NCBI GenBank assembly: GCA_030594815.1
Contig: JAUVEN010000005.1
Location: forward strand, 1-60,799
DNA from: Gammaproteobacteria bacterium
GTDB taxonomy: Bacteria > Pseudomonadota > Gammaproteobacteria > UBA6429 > Thiohalophilaceae
Reading direction: 5' to 3'
Length of the DNA stretch: 60,799 nucleotides
Shown here: positions 24,970-33,513 of the stretch, in pieces
Numbering within the stretch: position 1 is the stretch's first letter
Layout of the letters: each line of letters starts with the position of its first letter
Notes under the pieces: model-generated
What the model was told of the DNA's origin: nothing
Seen by the model: the letters and a program-made list of their open reading frames with translations, nothing else
Database searches by the model: none
Program-made: the position numbers and the translations under genes

Positions 24970-26082
24970 TTAGTGTTCAGGTAATAAATGATTTTTACCA
25001 ATATATTTCTTATAATTATCTAAAGATTGTTTCATGAGTCTTTGTACTATTTCATTGTTTGGTTTGAGTCCAGCAGGGGAAAAAGGTTTTTCATATTCAT
25101 TAACCTGTTTCCCTAATAGTCTGATAACCTCAATTGCTGAAACTCGAAAATCTATATATTCTTCATAACTCAGGGCTATGGTTTTATATAATTGCTTTAC
25201 CTTCTTCACCAGTTCTATTGGTTGACTATTAATAATTTTTTTCTTACCTGAATTAATTATCAGTTGCATAGCATTATAACTATTATGTTGTAATTCACCA
25301 TTAAGTAATGTCATAGCACGTATGGTCATAATATTATTTGCATAGCGAGTAAGTTTTTTATTACGTCGCATATTCATGGCAATCGCAAACATATCTGCCT
25401 GAAGCTCTCTTTTATAAGTGTTATGTCGGGTTGAAAAAGATTTTTTTGACATGGGAATGCCGCCATAGTGGTATGAATCAAGACAATGAAAAGCTTCATG
25501 ATCAATTATAAAATTAAGATGCTGCTCTTTATCCAGATATACTTTTTCTGGTAGCGACTTCAAAGTCTCTAGTGGTAAATCAAGAAAATATTGAGTTGCT
25601 ATCTGGTTGGTTAAAACATTTGTAGCGGCATCAAGTGTAATGACACAGGTATGCTGTTTTGAAGCGACAGGCATTTCCCCTACCTTAAACAAGTAGGATG
25701 AGGTGATTTTATTAATTAACATCATCTGAATTTTTGCTACGGTGACGAACAATAAATCTTCACGTAATTCTTTAGGATGTTCATAGTCCAGGCTGGTTGC
25801 TTGATAACCGATAAAGAGCTCAAGTGCTTGCAGGCTTTTTTCCCATTCACCATTTTTTAAATGAACAAATTGGATGTTGGGGAAAGCCTGATTGTAATAG
25901 GTTAGTTTTTTTTCGATTTCCTGGTTTATCTTTTCTATTTTATTCTCAATATCGGAAGATGATTTATGTGAGATTGCTATATTTGCATAAACATTATTAC
26001 AAAGTACCAGAGTGAAAAAGGATAAAAAAATTATCACTCTTAAAGAAAGATGAGTAGTCTGATATGTTTTAAATATGTGCAT
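24970..26082 (-). CDS. Secreted putative zinc metallopeptidase
   Basis: A 370-residue protein with a signal peptide (about 1-33, ending NNVYANI). The zincin motif HEAFH is at 195-199 (His195, Glu196, His199), inside NFIIDHEAFHCLD. A possible third ligand lies in RELQADMFAIAM (Glu226 or Asp230), an arrangement like M48-type gluzincins. The flanks are long amphipathic helices. No close family is recognised, so substrate and even activity are open; the motif could also be coincidental. The gene is transcribed alone and converges with the membrane protein upstream. Confidence 0.6.
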   Translation of the reverse strand: MHIFKTYQTTHLSLRVIIFLSFFTLVLCNNVYANIAISHKSSSDIENKIEKINQEIEKKLTYYNQAFPNIQFVHLKNGEWEKSLQALELFIGYQATSLDYEHPKELREDLLFVTVAKIQMMLINKITSSYLFKVGEMPVASKQHTCVITLDAATNVLTNQIATQYFLDLPLETLKSLPEKVYLDKEQHLNFIIDHEAFHCLDSYHYGGIPMSKKSFSTRHNTYKRELQADMFAIAMNMRRNKKLTRYANNIMTIRAMTLLNGELQHNSYNAMQLIINSGKKKIINSQPIELVKKVKQLYKTIALSYEEYIDFRVSAIEVIRLLGKQVNEYEKPFSPAGLKPNNEIVQRLMKQSLDNYKKYIGKNHLLPEH

Positions 26083-26348
26083 ACATTAAACATAAGAGAT
26101 ATTGCTTATACCTGCAACATCATTTGACGTATGATAAAAATTCATTGCATTTTTCAGCCGTATATCCAGATAACTTAAGAGTTAATGGTTAGGCTATATG
26201 CTTATCTAGTGTTAGTATATTAGGATAAAGTGTTGATATTCCATTGTTTTTTCGTCCATTATTTTAGACATATTCTGTATCGAGAAAGGTTCTGCATAAT
26301 AAATATGCAAATAATATGCTTAGCATTATCGAGCAGGAGGTTTATAAA

Positions 26349-27953
26349 ATGAGTGTAATACAAGCATTAGGTGGTCTCGGCCTCTTTCTGCTAGGCATGA
26401 TTATTATGACCGATAGTTTGCGTAACCTGGCAGGTGATGCCATGCGCAAACTATTATTGCGCTTTACTCATACCCCCTTATCTGGTGCTGTTACCGGCAC
26501 TGTTGCTACTGCCATTTTACAATCATCCAGCGCCACGACTGTTGCAGCAGTCGGATTGGTAGGTGCGGGCTTGATGGGCTTTGCCGAGGCGCTGGGTATT
26601 ATTTTTGGTGCAAATATTGGTACGACTATCACTGGTTGGTTCGTCGTATTGCTTGGCTTTAAACTCAAGATTGGCTCGGTGTTAATGCCGCTGATTTTGG
26701 TTGGAGCGCTGTTGCGTTTATTTACCAAAGATCGATGGGCCAGCATCGGTATGGCCATCGCTGGTTTTGGTTTGGTATTTGTTGGTATCTATTTAATACA
26801 ACAAGGTATGGCCGATCTGCAAAATCTGGTCACACCTGAAAGTTTTCCTGCCGATACCTTTACCGGTCGGATTAAACTTTTATTACTGGGTATTTTGTTT
26901 TCAGCGATAACTCAGTCCTCCAGTGCTGGCGTGGCGGTAACATTAACCGCATTGTATGCAGGCGCGATAAATTTTCCGCAAGCGGCAGCGTTAGTTATTG
27001 GTATGGATATAGGCACAACAGTCACGGCTGCACTTGCCACTATTGGCGGTACCGTAGGCTCACGTCGTACTGGTTTATCGCACGTAATATATAATTTATT
27101 TACAGGAACAGGTGCGTTATTTTTAATTACGCCATATGTACTTTTATGGCAATGGCTGGGACCAGATGCATTTAAGAATCACGCAGAGATTGCGTTAATT
27201 GCTTTTCATACCAGTTTCAATACGTTGGGTGTGACGATTGCCATACCTCTATCGCATCAGTTTGCGCGCATGATGGAGCGGCTGATACCCGAAACAGAAC
27301 CTGCCTGTACACGTAGTCTTGATAAAGCACTTTTGCATGATCCTGCACTTGCACTTACTGCCGCACAATCAACACTAAAATATGAAGCTGTGGTTTTATT
27401 AAAGCATGTAGTATTTTTACTCGGTGGTATGAAAAAGGGACGAGAGAGTAATTTACTTGAATTAAAGTATGAGTTAATAAAAACGCAAACTTATATTGAT
27501 AGTATTGATATGAGTGATTCTAAAGAAGAACATCATGATCATTTTATTAATCTTTTTCACGCTATGGATCATATTCAACGATTACATGATCGTTGTTATG
27601 TAGATGTAGAAAAGGTAACTGATTTAAAATATATAGAAGATACTGAGTCGGATCGAAAAAAAGTTGCTGCTGTGTTTATTGAAGTGGTTCAGGATCTGGA
27701 AAGCAATGACTGGTTAGCTGCTGCGGAACGCGCAAATGAACTTGCTGCAAATATTTCTACTCGAGTAGAAGAGCTACGCCACAGTATTATGGAGCATGTT
27801 GCCGAAAATCGTATTAGTGTTCCGAGAGGTAATGCATCATTAGATGCAGTGCGCTGGCTTGATCGTATTAGTGGACACGTGGCTCGGTTAAGTCATTACC
27901 TTGCAGATGGTTCAAATGGTCAGGATTTAAATTCAGAAAATTTAATTCAATAA
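26349..27953 (+). CDS. Na+/phosphate symporter family protein (NptA/YjbB-like) with PhoU-like tail
   Basis: The ATG at 26349 has GGAGG eight bases upstream and gives 534 residues. Two inverted Na/Pi-cotransporter repeats are marked by AILQSSSATTVAAVG (about residue 57) and AITQSSSAGVAVTLTA (about 188), the substrate-binding QSSS motifs. About eight membrane helices reach residue 310. The last 190 residues are helical and PhoU-like, common in this family and thought to regulate transport. It imports or exports inorganic phosphate across the inner membrane. A bidirectional hairpin follows the stop. Confidence 0.9.
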   Translation: MSVIQALGGLGLFLLGMIIMTDSLRNLAGDAMRKLLLRFTHTPLSGAVTGTVATAILQSSSATTVAAVGLVGAGLMGFAEALGIIFGANIGTTITGWFVVLLGFKLKIGSVLMPLILVGALLRLFTKDRWASIGMAIAGFGLVFVGIYLIQQGMADLQNLVTPESFPADTFTGRIKLLLLGILFSAITQSSSAGVAVTLTALYAGAINFPQAAALVIGMDIGTTVTAALATIGGTVGSRRTGLSHVIYNLFTGTGALFLITPYVLLWQWLGPDAFKNHAEIALIAFHTSFNTLGVTIAIPLSHQFARMMERLIPETEPACTRSLDKALLHDPALALTAAQSTLKYEAVVLLKHVVFLLGGMKKGRESNLLELKYELIKTQTYIDSIDMSDSKEEHHDHFINLFHAMDHIQRLHDRCYVDVEKVTDLKYIEDTESDRKKVAAVFIEVVQDLESNDWLAAAERANELAANISTRVEELRHSIMEHVAENRISVPRGNASLDAVRWLDRISGHVARLSHYLADGSNGQDLNSENLIQ

Positions 27954-27975
27954 AGCGGCCTTATCGTTAGTAACT

Positions 27976-28001
27976 GTTAAGGAGGAGGCTCCCTCCTTAA
28001 C
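27976..28001. terminator. Bidirectional hairpin between convergent genes
   Basis: GTTAAGGAGG pairs perfectly with CCTCCTTAAC over 10 bp around a six-base loop. It lies between the stops of the phosphate symporter and the basic coiled-coil gene. U-runs are weak on both sides. Confidence 0.65.
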
Positions 28002-28018
28002 GTATTACTAAAGTTTGA

Positions 28019-28378
28019 TTAAGCTTTAGGTGCCCTCTTAAACATTTTCTGGATTTTTGAGACTTGTTTCTTTTCCCATTGTTCTGCTGCTTTCAACATC
28101 ATTTTGGTTTTTTGTTCGCCAACTTTTAATAATGCTTTTTCGCGTTTGATCACTGAGTTTAGCTGATCTTTCAATACAGTAATTTCTGCTTTTGCTGCCG
28201 CTTTGGCTAATTTCAGCTCTTCTCGTGCGGAAGCACTGGCAGCTTTTAGTGCGTCTTTTGAAGACTTTAGATCTGCTCGTAGTTGTTTTGTTAAATCATT
28301 ACGCTTGCGGGTTGCTATACTTTTATGTGAAGCGTTCGATGAACGTTTTTTAGTAGCTGTTTTTTTCTTGGTCGCCAT
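28019..28378 (-). CDS. Small Lys/Ala-rich basic protein, histone H1-like
   Basis: A 119-residue protein of very biased composition. The N-terminus is basic (MATKKKTATKKRSSN), the middle is Ala/Lys-rich coiled-coil (ALKAASASAREELKLAKAAA), and the tail is KIQKMFKRAPKA. Such proteins resemble bacterial histone H1-like or AlgP-type nucleoid proteins, but composition alone cannot prove DNA binding. A role as a cytoplasmic scaffold is the main alternative. It converges on the phosphate symporter gene. Confidence 0.6.
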   Translation of the reverse strand: MATKKKTATKKRSSNASHKSIATRKRNDLTKQLRADLKSSKDALKAASASAREELKLAKAAAKAEITVLKDQLNSVIKREKALLKVGEQKTKMMLKAAEQWEKKQVSKIQKMFKRAPKA

Positions 28379-28748
28379 GATCAGTATTTTCCTTTGTTTT
28401 ATCTTGTTAATACCGTTTAATTATACAGTAGTTTGCTGCAAACGTATTTGTTTTTTTATTTATGGGTAAGGATTAATTGCTCACTTCCTCGTAAAGAAGA
28501 TGCAATAACTATCTACATGAAAAATACGAGATCATCAAAATGATAGCGTCTCAAGAATCAAAGTAGACAATAGTTCGACTCAAAATGTAACCAACCTCAT
28601 TTATTGTCATATAACTCTTATAATATGGTATTGCTTTGGTTGTAGTTCGTAATTAATGTGGCGAGATACTGTAAAATGCCGTCATATCTAGGTATGCTGC
28701 TACATAGTTTCTGGTTATTTATTTTGATAAAAAAATTAGGTAAATGAT
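28379..28748. other. Intergenic region, no gene seen
   Basis: This 370-base stretch separates the divergent histone-like and lipoprotein genes and presumably carries both promoters. No frame with a ribosome site, no repeat family member and no long hairpin was found. Confidence 0.5.
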
Positions 28749-29111
28749 ATGAATGTAAAAATTCACTCACGCACGAATTATCACCTTATACCTGTCGTAT
28801 TGTTGTTTGTTATTACCTTGTTGACAGGTTGTAGCACTATTGAGGTAGGACGGGATTTTGATATGCAAGCCTTTGAACGCCTCGTTAAAATTGGTGAAAC
28901 TACGAAGGCTCAGGTACGTAGTAAAATGGGAAGTCCAAAAAACACGGGGATTTCAATAAATCGAGATGGTGAACGTTTAGTGGAATGGCTCTATTTTTAT
29001 GCTTCAGGCAAGTTGTCGGGAATGGATGATGCCCAGTTAAAGATTCTTCAAATTCGTTTTGATAAGGGTGGCATTCTGCGTAGTTATAATTGGACTAATA
29101 GTGATAAATAA
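28749..29111 (+). CDS. SmpA/BamE-like small lipoprotein
   Basis: A 120-residue lipoprotein with lipobox LLTGC (Cys28) and a domain of the SmpA/OmlA (BamE-like) fold: RLVKIGETTKAQVRSKMGSP, where a turn and 'lG.P' motif are typical, then ERLVEWLYFYASG and a final LQIRFDKGGILRSYNW strand. True BamE is a part of the outer-membrane protein assembly complex; this protein is a relative and not clearly BamE itself. Confidence 0.72.
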   Translation: MNVKIHSRTNYHLIPVVLLFVITLLTGCSTIEVGRDFDMQAFERLVKIGETTKAQVRSKMGSPKNTGISINRDGERLVEWLYFYASGKLSGMDDAQLKILQIRFDKGGILRSYNWTNSDK

Positions 29112-29243
29112 TTAAGTAAAAATTGGCAGGGATATCGGACTATTATTAAATCCTATTCAGCCTGGTCATTTTTATCTTATTAGTCATTTTTTACAAACTT
29201 CGATTACTCATTGTAGTACAGAAGAATAAAATACGAACCCTCT

Positions 29244-30284
29244 TTAGTAAGGCATAGGATAATCTCGTCTTATTTTTTCTATTTCTTCATTGATCTCCGC
29301 TGACAAATTAAGCTCAATAGAATCTATATTATTTTTTAATTGCTGCATGCTAGTCGCTCCAATAAGCGTTGAGCTGACAAAGGGGCGATCATTAACAAAG
29401 GCCAAAGCCATCTGGCATGGATCAATATTATGTTGTTTAGCGAGTTCAACATATTTTGTTGTTGCCGTTTCAGTTTGAGGATGATCACGATGATCCGGGC
29501 GGGTTTCAATGGTTAAACGCGAACCTTCTGGGCGAGCACCATTCAGGTATTTGCCACTTAATGTTCCTCGAGATAATGGTGACCACGCAAGTAAGCCACA
29601 ATCTTCATGCAAAGCAATTTCACTGAGATCGGGTTCGAAGTAACGGCAAAGTAAAGAGTATTCATTTTGAATCGAGGCCATACGGGGCAAGTTGTGTTGC
29701 TCGGCAAGTTGCAGCCATTTTGTCATACCCCAGGCGGTTTCATTCGACAAGCCAATGTGGCGGATTTTTCCTGCATTAATTAATGTTTGCATTGTATGCA
29801 GAACTTCCAGGAAATTTTCTTCTTCTGCTTGAGAATCAAAATTTGGTGAGTAATCCCAACTTTGGCCAAAATGATAGGAGCCTCTATTGGGCCAATGTAA
29901 TTGATAAAGATCGATATAATCTGTTTTTAATCTTTTTAGACTGCTCTCAAGAGCAAGGTGTATGTTTTTTTTGTTGATAACATTCTGGCCATCTCGAATC
30001 CAGGGCAGACCCGGCCCGGTTATCTTTGATGCAAGAATAATCTTGTCACGGTTTTTTCGTGAAGCAAACCAATTGCCGATAATGCTTTCCGTCGAGCCAA
30101 AGGTTTCAGCACTTGGAGGTACCGCATACATTTCAGCGGTATCAAAAAAATTAACACCCTGTTCGAGGGCGTAATCCATTTGTTCAAAACCTTCATTCTG
30201 CGTGTTTTGAAACCCCCATGTCATAGTGCCAAGTCCTATGAGACTAATGTCTAAATCTGTTTGACCTAATTTTCTATATTTCAT
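29244..30284 (-). CDS. tas: Tas-like aldo/keto reductase
   Basis: A 346-residue NADPH-dependent aldo/keto reductase with the same length as E. coli Tas and its signature phrases: LIGLGTMTWGFQN, NFFDTAEMYAVPPSAETFG (catalytic Asp and Tyr), ASKITG (Lys) and DLYQLHWPNRG (His). The fold is a TIM barrel. Tas in E. coli can suppress a tyrosine requirement, but its natural substrate is not known. The gene diverges from the tusA-tetR operon, with the palindrome TGAACGTTCA in the shared region, so it may be a target of that TetR protein. Confidence 0.88.
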   Translation of the reverse strand: MKYRKLGQTDLDISLIGLGTMTWGFQNTQNEGFEQMDYALEQGVNFFDTAEMYAVPPSAETFGSTESIIGNWFASRKNRDKIILASKITGPGLPWIRDGQNVINKKNIHLALESSLKRLKTDYIDLYQLHWPNRGSYHFGQSWDYSPNFDSQAEEENFLEVLHTMQTLINAGKIRHIGLSNETAWGMTKWLQLAEQHNLPRMASIQNEYSLLCRYFEPDLSEIALHEDCGLLAWSPLSRGTLSGKYLNGARPEGSRLTIETRPDHRDHPQTETATTKYVELAKQHNIDPCQMALAFVNDRPFVSSTLIGATSMQQLKNNIDSIELNLSAEINEEIEKIRRDYPMPY

Positions 30285-30433
30285 TACATATACCTATAGC
30301 GGGGGGATTATGCTCTTTTTTTTCTAGATGAAAAGTAATTGTCTTTGTAACGTAATTTAATAACTCAATGCAATCAATAGTTTACCCATAATTATCCATT
30401 TTCATCATTTTGCCTATCTTTTTATGAGTGACG

Positions 30434-30474
30434 TTGACACTTGTAATATCTCTGCTAATGTTAATGAACGTTCA
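30434..30474 (+). promoter_or_regulatory. Promoter with palindromic operator before tusA-tetR
   Basis: TTGACA at 30434-30439 is a perfect -35; the best -10 after 16 bases is TAATGT (30456-30461), which is weak. The perfect 10-bp palindrome TGAACGTTCA (30465-30474) follows, over the expected transcription start. TetR-type repressors typically bind such sites, and the operon's second gene encodes one. Predicted autoregulation, possibly also of the divergent tas-like gene. Confidence 0.5.
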
Positions 30475-30494
30475 CTTAGTTAATGGAGATAATT

Positions 30495-30725
30495 ATGTCA
30501 AATAATCAAATTGAACTCGACGCTACTGGGTTAAATTGCCCTTTACCAATACTGAGAGCCAAAAAAAGCGTTGCTGGCCTTACATCTGGTGATGTTTTAC
30601 ACGTTATTGCTACCGATCCTGGCTCAGTTAAAGATTTTGAATCTTTTTGTAATCAAACCGGTAATGAGTTGGTTTCATCCGGCGAAGAAAACGGCAAGTT
30701 TGTTTTTGATATTCGCAAAGCTTAG
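30495..30725 (+). CDS. tusA: TusA-family sulfur carrier protein
   Basis: The ATG at 30495, six bases after GGAGAT, gives 76 residues. It has the family core LDATGLNCPLPILRAKKSV, with the persulfide-carrying Cys in CPLP, followed by a two-strand, two-helix SirA-like fold (DVLHVIATDPGSVKDFESFC). TusA proteins accept sulfur from a cysteine desulfurase or rhodanese and pass it on for tRNA thiolation, cofactor synthesis or sulfur oxidation. The next gene starts nine bases later and encodes a TetR regulator, an uncommon pairing. Confidence 0.88.
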   Translation: MSNNQIELDATGLNCPLPILRAKKSVAGLTSGDVLHVIATDPGSVKDFESFCNQTGNELVSSGEENGKFVFDIRKA

Positions 30726-30733
30726 GTCACAAA

Positions 30734-31345
30734 TTGTCTACTCGACTTAAAGCTCCGGAGCGTAAAGCATCAATTCTCGCAGTTGCCAAAGTTTTGTTTG
30801 CAGACAAGGGTTATCACGGTGTATCGGTTGATGAAATCGCGAAACGACTTGGAGTTAGTCCGGCCGTTTTATATCAGCACTTCCCATCTAAGGAAGCGCT
30901 ATATGAAGCGGCCCTCAATTCTATTTCAGAAATCAGGGAAAGTTATGTCAGTGTGATACTTGAGGAGCCCTCAGATTTTGGCAGTGTGCTTAAGCGAATG
31001 ACACGGGTATTTGTTGAAAGTGTTTCTAATGATCCTGATTATTTACGAATGGAACTCATGAGTGCACTGGAGGGGGCAGCTGTAGCCAATCAGTTTTTTG
31101 AAAATCGTTGGCGCTCATTCACTGACTATATTGAATACAGCATTAAAGAATTATCAAAAGAAGGAAAAGTTAGTGATATCGATCCACGAATGGCAAGCTT
31201 GATGTTTCAGGGAATGTTACGCGAAGCCCTTTATACTAAATGCATCCTCGTCGAAAATCGTTATAGAGATATTTCACTAAATAAACTTGTTAATCAATTG
31301 CTTGAAACGTTCTTAAATTCAATTGCATACAGAGATAAGCAGTAA
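30734..31345 (+). CDS. TetR-family transcription regulator
   Basis: A 203-residue TetR protein starting at TTG nine bases after the tusA stop; no in-frame ATG lies near the start. The N-terminal helix-turn-helix (about 10-57) reads ILAVAKVLFADKGYHGVSVD, EIAKRLGVSPAVLYQHFPSK, the typical family signature. The C-terminal ligand domain is helical and unremarkable, ending LLETFLNSIAY. Its operator is probably the palindrome in front of tusA. The ligand is unknown; its place next to tusA suggests a link to sulfur compounds. Confidence 0.9.
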   Translation: MSTRLKAPERKASILAVAKVLFADKGYHGVSVDEIAKRLGVSPAVLYQHFPSKEALYEAALNSISEIRESYVSVILEEPSDFGSVLKRMTRVFVESVSNDPDYLRMELMSALEGAAVANQFFENRWRSFTDYIEYSIKELSKEGKVSDIDPRMASLMFQGMLREALYTKCILVENRYRDISLNKLVNQLLETFLNSIAYRDKQ

Positions 31346-31481
31346 TTGAGTCTAAATTAATTCAGCAAAATACGTATTAACCTTATATATTGCTACTTTT
31401 TTAATCTATAAGAGATCTATAAAATACGATTATCGATATGCAGATATTTAAAATATCTCAGTAATTTTTTGGAGAACAAGA

Positions 31482-32084
31482 ATGACCCAACAAGCCTTTG
31501 AACAGTCTGTCACTTTAATGGATGCTGCAAATAGTGAAGATCCGAATAGCGTTACAGATGATGCAGGTAAAGAATGGCCGAAAGAGCTGCTTTATTCACA
31601 TCGAATGGCCGATATGATTGAGCGTTATAAACCCGAAGCAGATCATGTAAATCAACTGGCTGTTCGCGGCCAGCATATTCAACGTTGGAAATCACCACGT
31701 GATGCTTTCACCATGGATCGCAAAGGCTACCACCAGTGGCGCACACAACTTTATACCTTTCACGCTAACACCACCGCAGATCTAATGACTAAAGCCGGTT
31801 TTGATGAAGAGTCACTCGAGCGAGTAAGAAAAGCGATTGGTAAAAAAGGGATAAAGACAAATAAGGATACACAGTTGCTGGAAGATGTTGCAGGCTTAGT
31901 TTTTATTGAACATTACATGTTAGCGTTTGCCGAGAAGCATCCAGAATACGATGAAGAAAAATGGATAGACATCATCCGTAAGACCTGGAGAAAGATGTCA
32001 GAAGATGCGCATAGCTTTGCACTTTCTGGCGATTTAAAGTTACCTGAAGCATTAATTCCTCTTATTCAAAAGTCTGTAGCTTAG
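31482..32084 (+). CDS. DUF4202 family protein
   Basis: A 200-residue soluble protein matching DUF4202 throughout: LMDAANSEDPNSVTDDAGKE, WPKELLYSHRMADMIERYKP, LAVRGQHIQRWKSPRDAF, GYHQWRTQLYTFHA, LLEDVAGLVFIEHYML and IRKTWRKMSEDAH. The conserved His, Arg and Asp residues give the look of an HD-like helical enzyme, but no activity is established. It follows the TetR gene after 136 bases with its own ribosome site (TTGGAGAAC). Confidence 0.88.
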   Translation: MTQQAFEQSVTLMDAANSEDPNSVTDDAGKEWPKELLYSHRMADMIERYKPEADHVNQLAVRGQHIQRWKSPRDAFTMDRKGYHQWRTQLYTFHANTTADLMTKAGFDEESLERVRKAIGKKGIKTNKDTQLLEDVAGLVFIEHYMLAFAEKHPEYDEEKWIDIIRKTWRKMSEDAHSFALSGDLKLPEALIPLIQKSVA

Positions 32085-32227
32085 CGTAGATAATAATCCA
32101 GTTCAGAGAACATATTTCTTTGAGCTGGATTTATTTATTACCTTCCGATATAAATATCTAACAATAATTGTAGTGTTATCTACAGCAGTAATTTCTCCCT
32201 ACACAAAATATTAATCAATCAATTTTC

Positions 32228-32272
32228 TTGACAAACTTTTGACTGACTTCTATGTTTAACCATATGGTTAAA
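32228..32272 (+). promoter_or_regulatory. Promoter overlapped by an 18-bp palindromic operator
   Basis: TTGACA (32228-32233), a 17-base spacer and TATGTT (32251-32256) form a near-consensus promoter. The perfect palindrome TTTAACCATATGGTTAAA (32255-32272) overlaps the -10 element, the expected transcription start (about 32263) and the ATG at 32264. A repressor bound there would block RNA polymerase, and the gene that follows encodes an ArsR-type repressor. Confidence 0.7.
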
Positions 32273-32653
32273 TATAATGATTCACAGCTAGATAGAGTAT
32301 TCAACGCGTTATCGGATAGTACTCGCCGTGCAATTTTGGCGAGATTATCTACGGGGGAGGCATTAGTCACTGAAATTGCTGAACCATTTGATATGTCATT
32401 ACCAGCAATTTCAAAACATTTAGGTGTACTAGAAAAAGCAGGGTTATTGCAACGACATAAAGACGGCCGTATTCGTCGTTGTGAATTAAATGCTGCACCT
32501 TTAGAAGTGGCCTCTGACTGGATTCATTTTTACAGAGGTTTCTGGGAAGCTCAGCTTGATTCATTAACCAGTTTCTTAGATAAAAATAAAAAGGGGAAAG
32601 CAGTCAATAAAAAATCAAACATTGTAAATATGAAAAAGAAAAAGGAGAAATAA
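32264..32653 (+). CDS. ArsR-family transcription regulator
   Basis: The ATG at 32264 (MVKYNDSQLDRVF) is preferred to the in-frame ATG at 32252, which lies inside the -10 element. Homologues in my memory also start 'MV.Y'. The 129-residue protein has the winged helix ALSDSTRRAILARLSTG, LVTEIAEPFDMSLPAISKHL, GVLEKAGLLQRHKDGRIR, without metal-binding cysteine pairs. The transcript is predicted to begin at about 32263, so the messenger would be leaderless. Regulators of this kind usually pair with an SRPBCC (AHSA1) protein, as here, two bases downstream. The C-terminus ends in an unusual Lys-rich tail. Confidence 0.88.
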   Translation: MVKYNDSQLDRVFNALSDSTRRAILARLSTGEALVTEIAEPFDMSLPAISKHLGVLEKAGLLQRHKDGRIRRCELNAAPLEVASDWIHFYRGFWEAQLDSLTSFLDKNKKGKAVNKKSNIVNMKKKKEK

Positions 32654-32654
32654 C

Positions 32655-33104
32655 ATGGACACAGCAGCCGCAATTGAAAATTTTTCACTTACTATGAATC
32701 GAAGTTTTAAACATCCCAAAAAAGATGTTTATGATGCATGGACAAATAAAGAATATTTAACCTCCTGGTTTGCCCCGACAAAAGAATTTACAACTATAGT
32801 TCATGAGCAAGAATTAAAAGTGGGTGGAAAATATAAAATTGAAATGCGCGAACCGGATGGTACTGCCCATGTTATTCACGGTGAATATGTCGCTCTAAAC
32901 CCTTTTGATCAAATTGTATTTACGTGGGAATGGGAAAGTGATGAACAAGAAGTGAACTCGTTAGTAACCATTGACCTTACAGAAAAAAATGGTTCGACTG
33001 AAATGGTTTTATTGCATGATAAACTGGAATCTCGAAACTCGGTTGACCTTCACTCAGAAGGTTGGATTGGTTGCCTTGCTCAATTAGATGAATATTTTAA
33101 ATAA
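32655..33104 (+). CDS. SRPBCC (AHSA1-type) domain protein
   Basis: A 149-residue START/AHSA1-like protein: LTMNRSFKHPKKDVYDAWTN, YLTSWFAP, KVGGKYKIEMREPDGTAHVI, EYVALNPFDQIVFTWEWE and a C-terminal EGWIGCLAQLDEYF helix. Such proteins bind hydrophobic ligands in a deep cavity. The ribosome site AAAGGAG is seven bases before the ATG, inside the end of the ArsR gene, so the two are one operon. The ligand and the effector seen by the ArsR protein are unknown. Confidence 0.88.
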   Translation: MDTAAAIENFSLTMNRSFKHPKKDVYDAWTNKEYLTSWFAPTKEFTTIVHEQELKVGGKYKIEMREPDGTAHVIHGEYVALNPFDQIVFTWEWESDEQEVNSLVTIDLTEKNGSTEMVLLHDKLESRNSVDLHSEGWIGCLAQLDEYFK

Positions 33105-33176
33105 GAAATAATTGGGCAGGATACGGTGGTACTACTTCGCTTTGCTTAGGTTGTATCAGTACTTACTGTCATCACG

Positions 33177-33452
33177 TTATTTAATGTGGTGATAATCGGT
33201 CTGTGTGATTGCTATAAGCCTGCTGTAACTTTTTTTCTCATCACTAATCAAACATTTTTTCTTGTTCGAATAACAACAAATATAAATATGACGAATCCCT
33301 GTTTCGGTTACGGTTCCATTTGTATTTAGACAAAAAGTGCGAGGCGCTAAATTAATGTTTTCCGGAGTTAAGTCCTGAGCAAAAGAATATGAAATAACAT
33401 ATGGGTTGAAGAAACACATTAGAACGATAAGATTTACATGTAATATTTTCAT
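33177..33452 (-). CDS. Small secreted protein, unknown
   Basis: A 91-residue product with AGGTG six bases before the ATG and a signal peptide (about 1-25, ending SYSFAQD). The mature part carries four cysteines (FCLN, ICCYS, KKCLI) within about 30 residues, so disulfides are likely. No family is recognised. It sits between the SRPBCC gene, to which it converges, and the methyltransferase gene on its own strand. Confidence 0.5.
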   Translation of the reverse strand: MKILHVNLIVLMCFFNPYVISYSFAQDLTPENINLAPRTFCLNTNGTVTETGIRHIYICCYSNKKKCLISDEKKSYSRLIAITQTDYHHIK

Positions 33453-33513
33453 TTTTGCACCTGTATGTATTGAAAAACCAGAACTGACTATCGTCAGCCC
33501 TGCTTCAGTTTAG

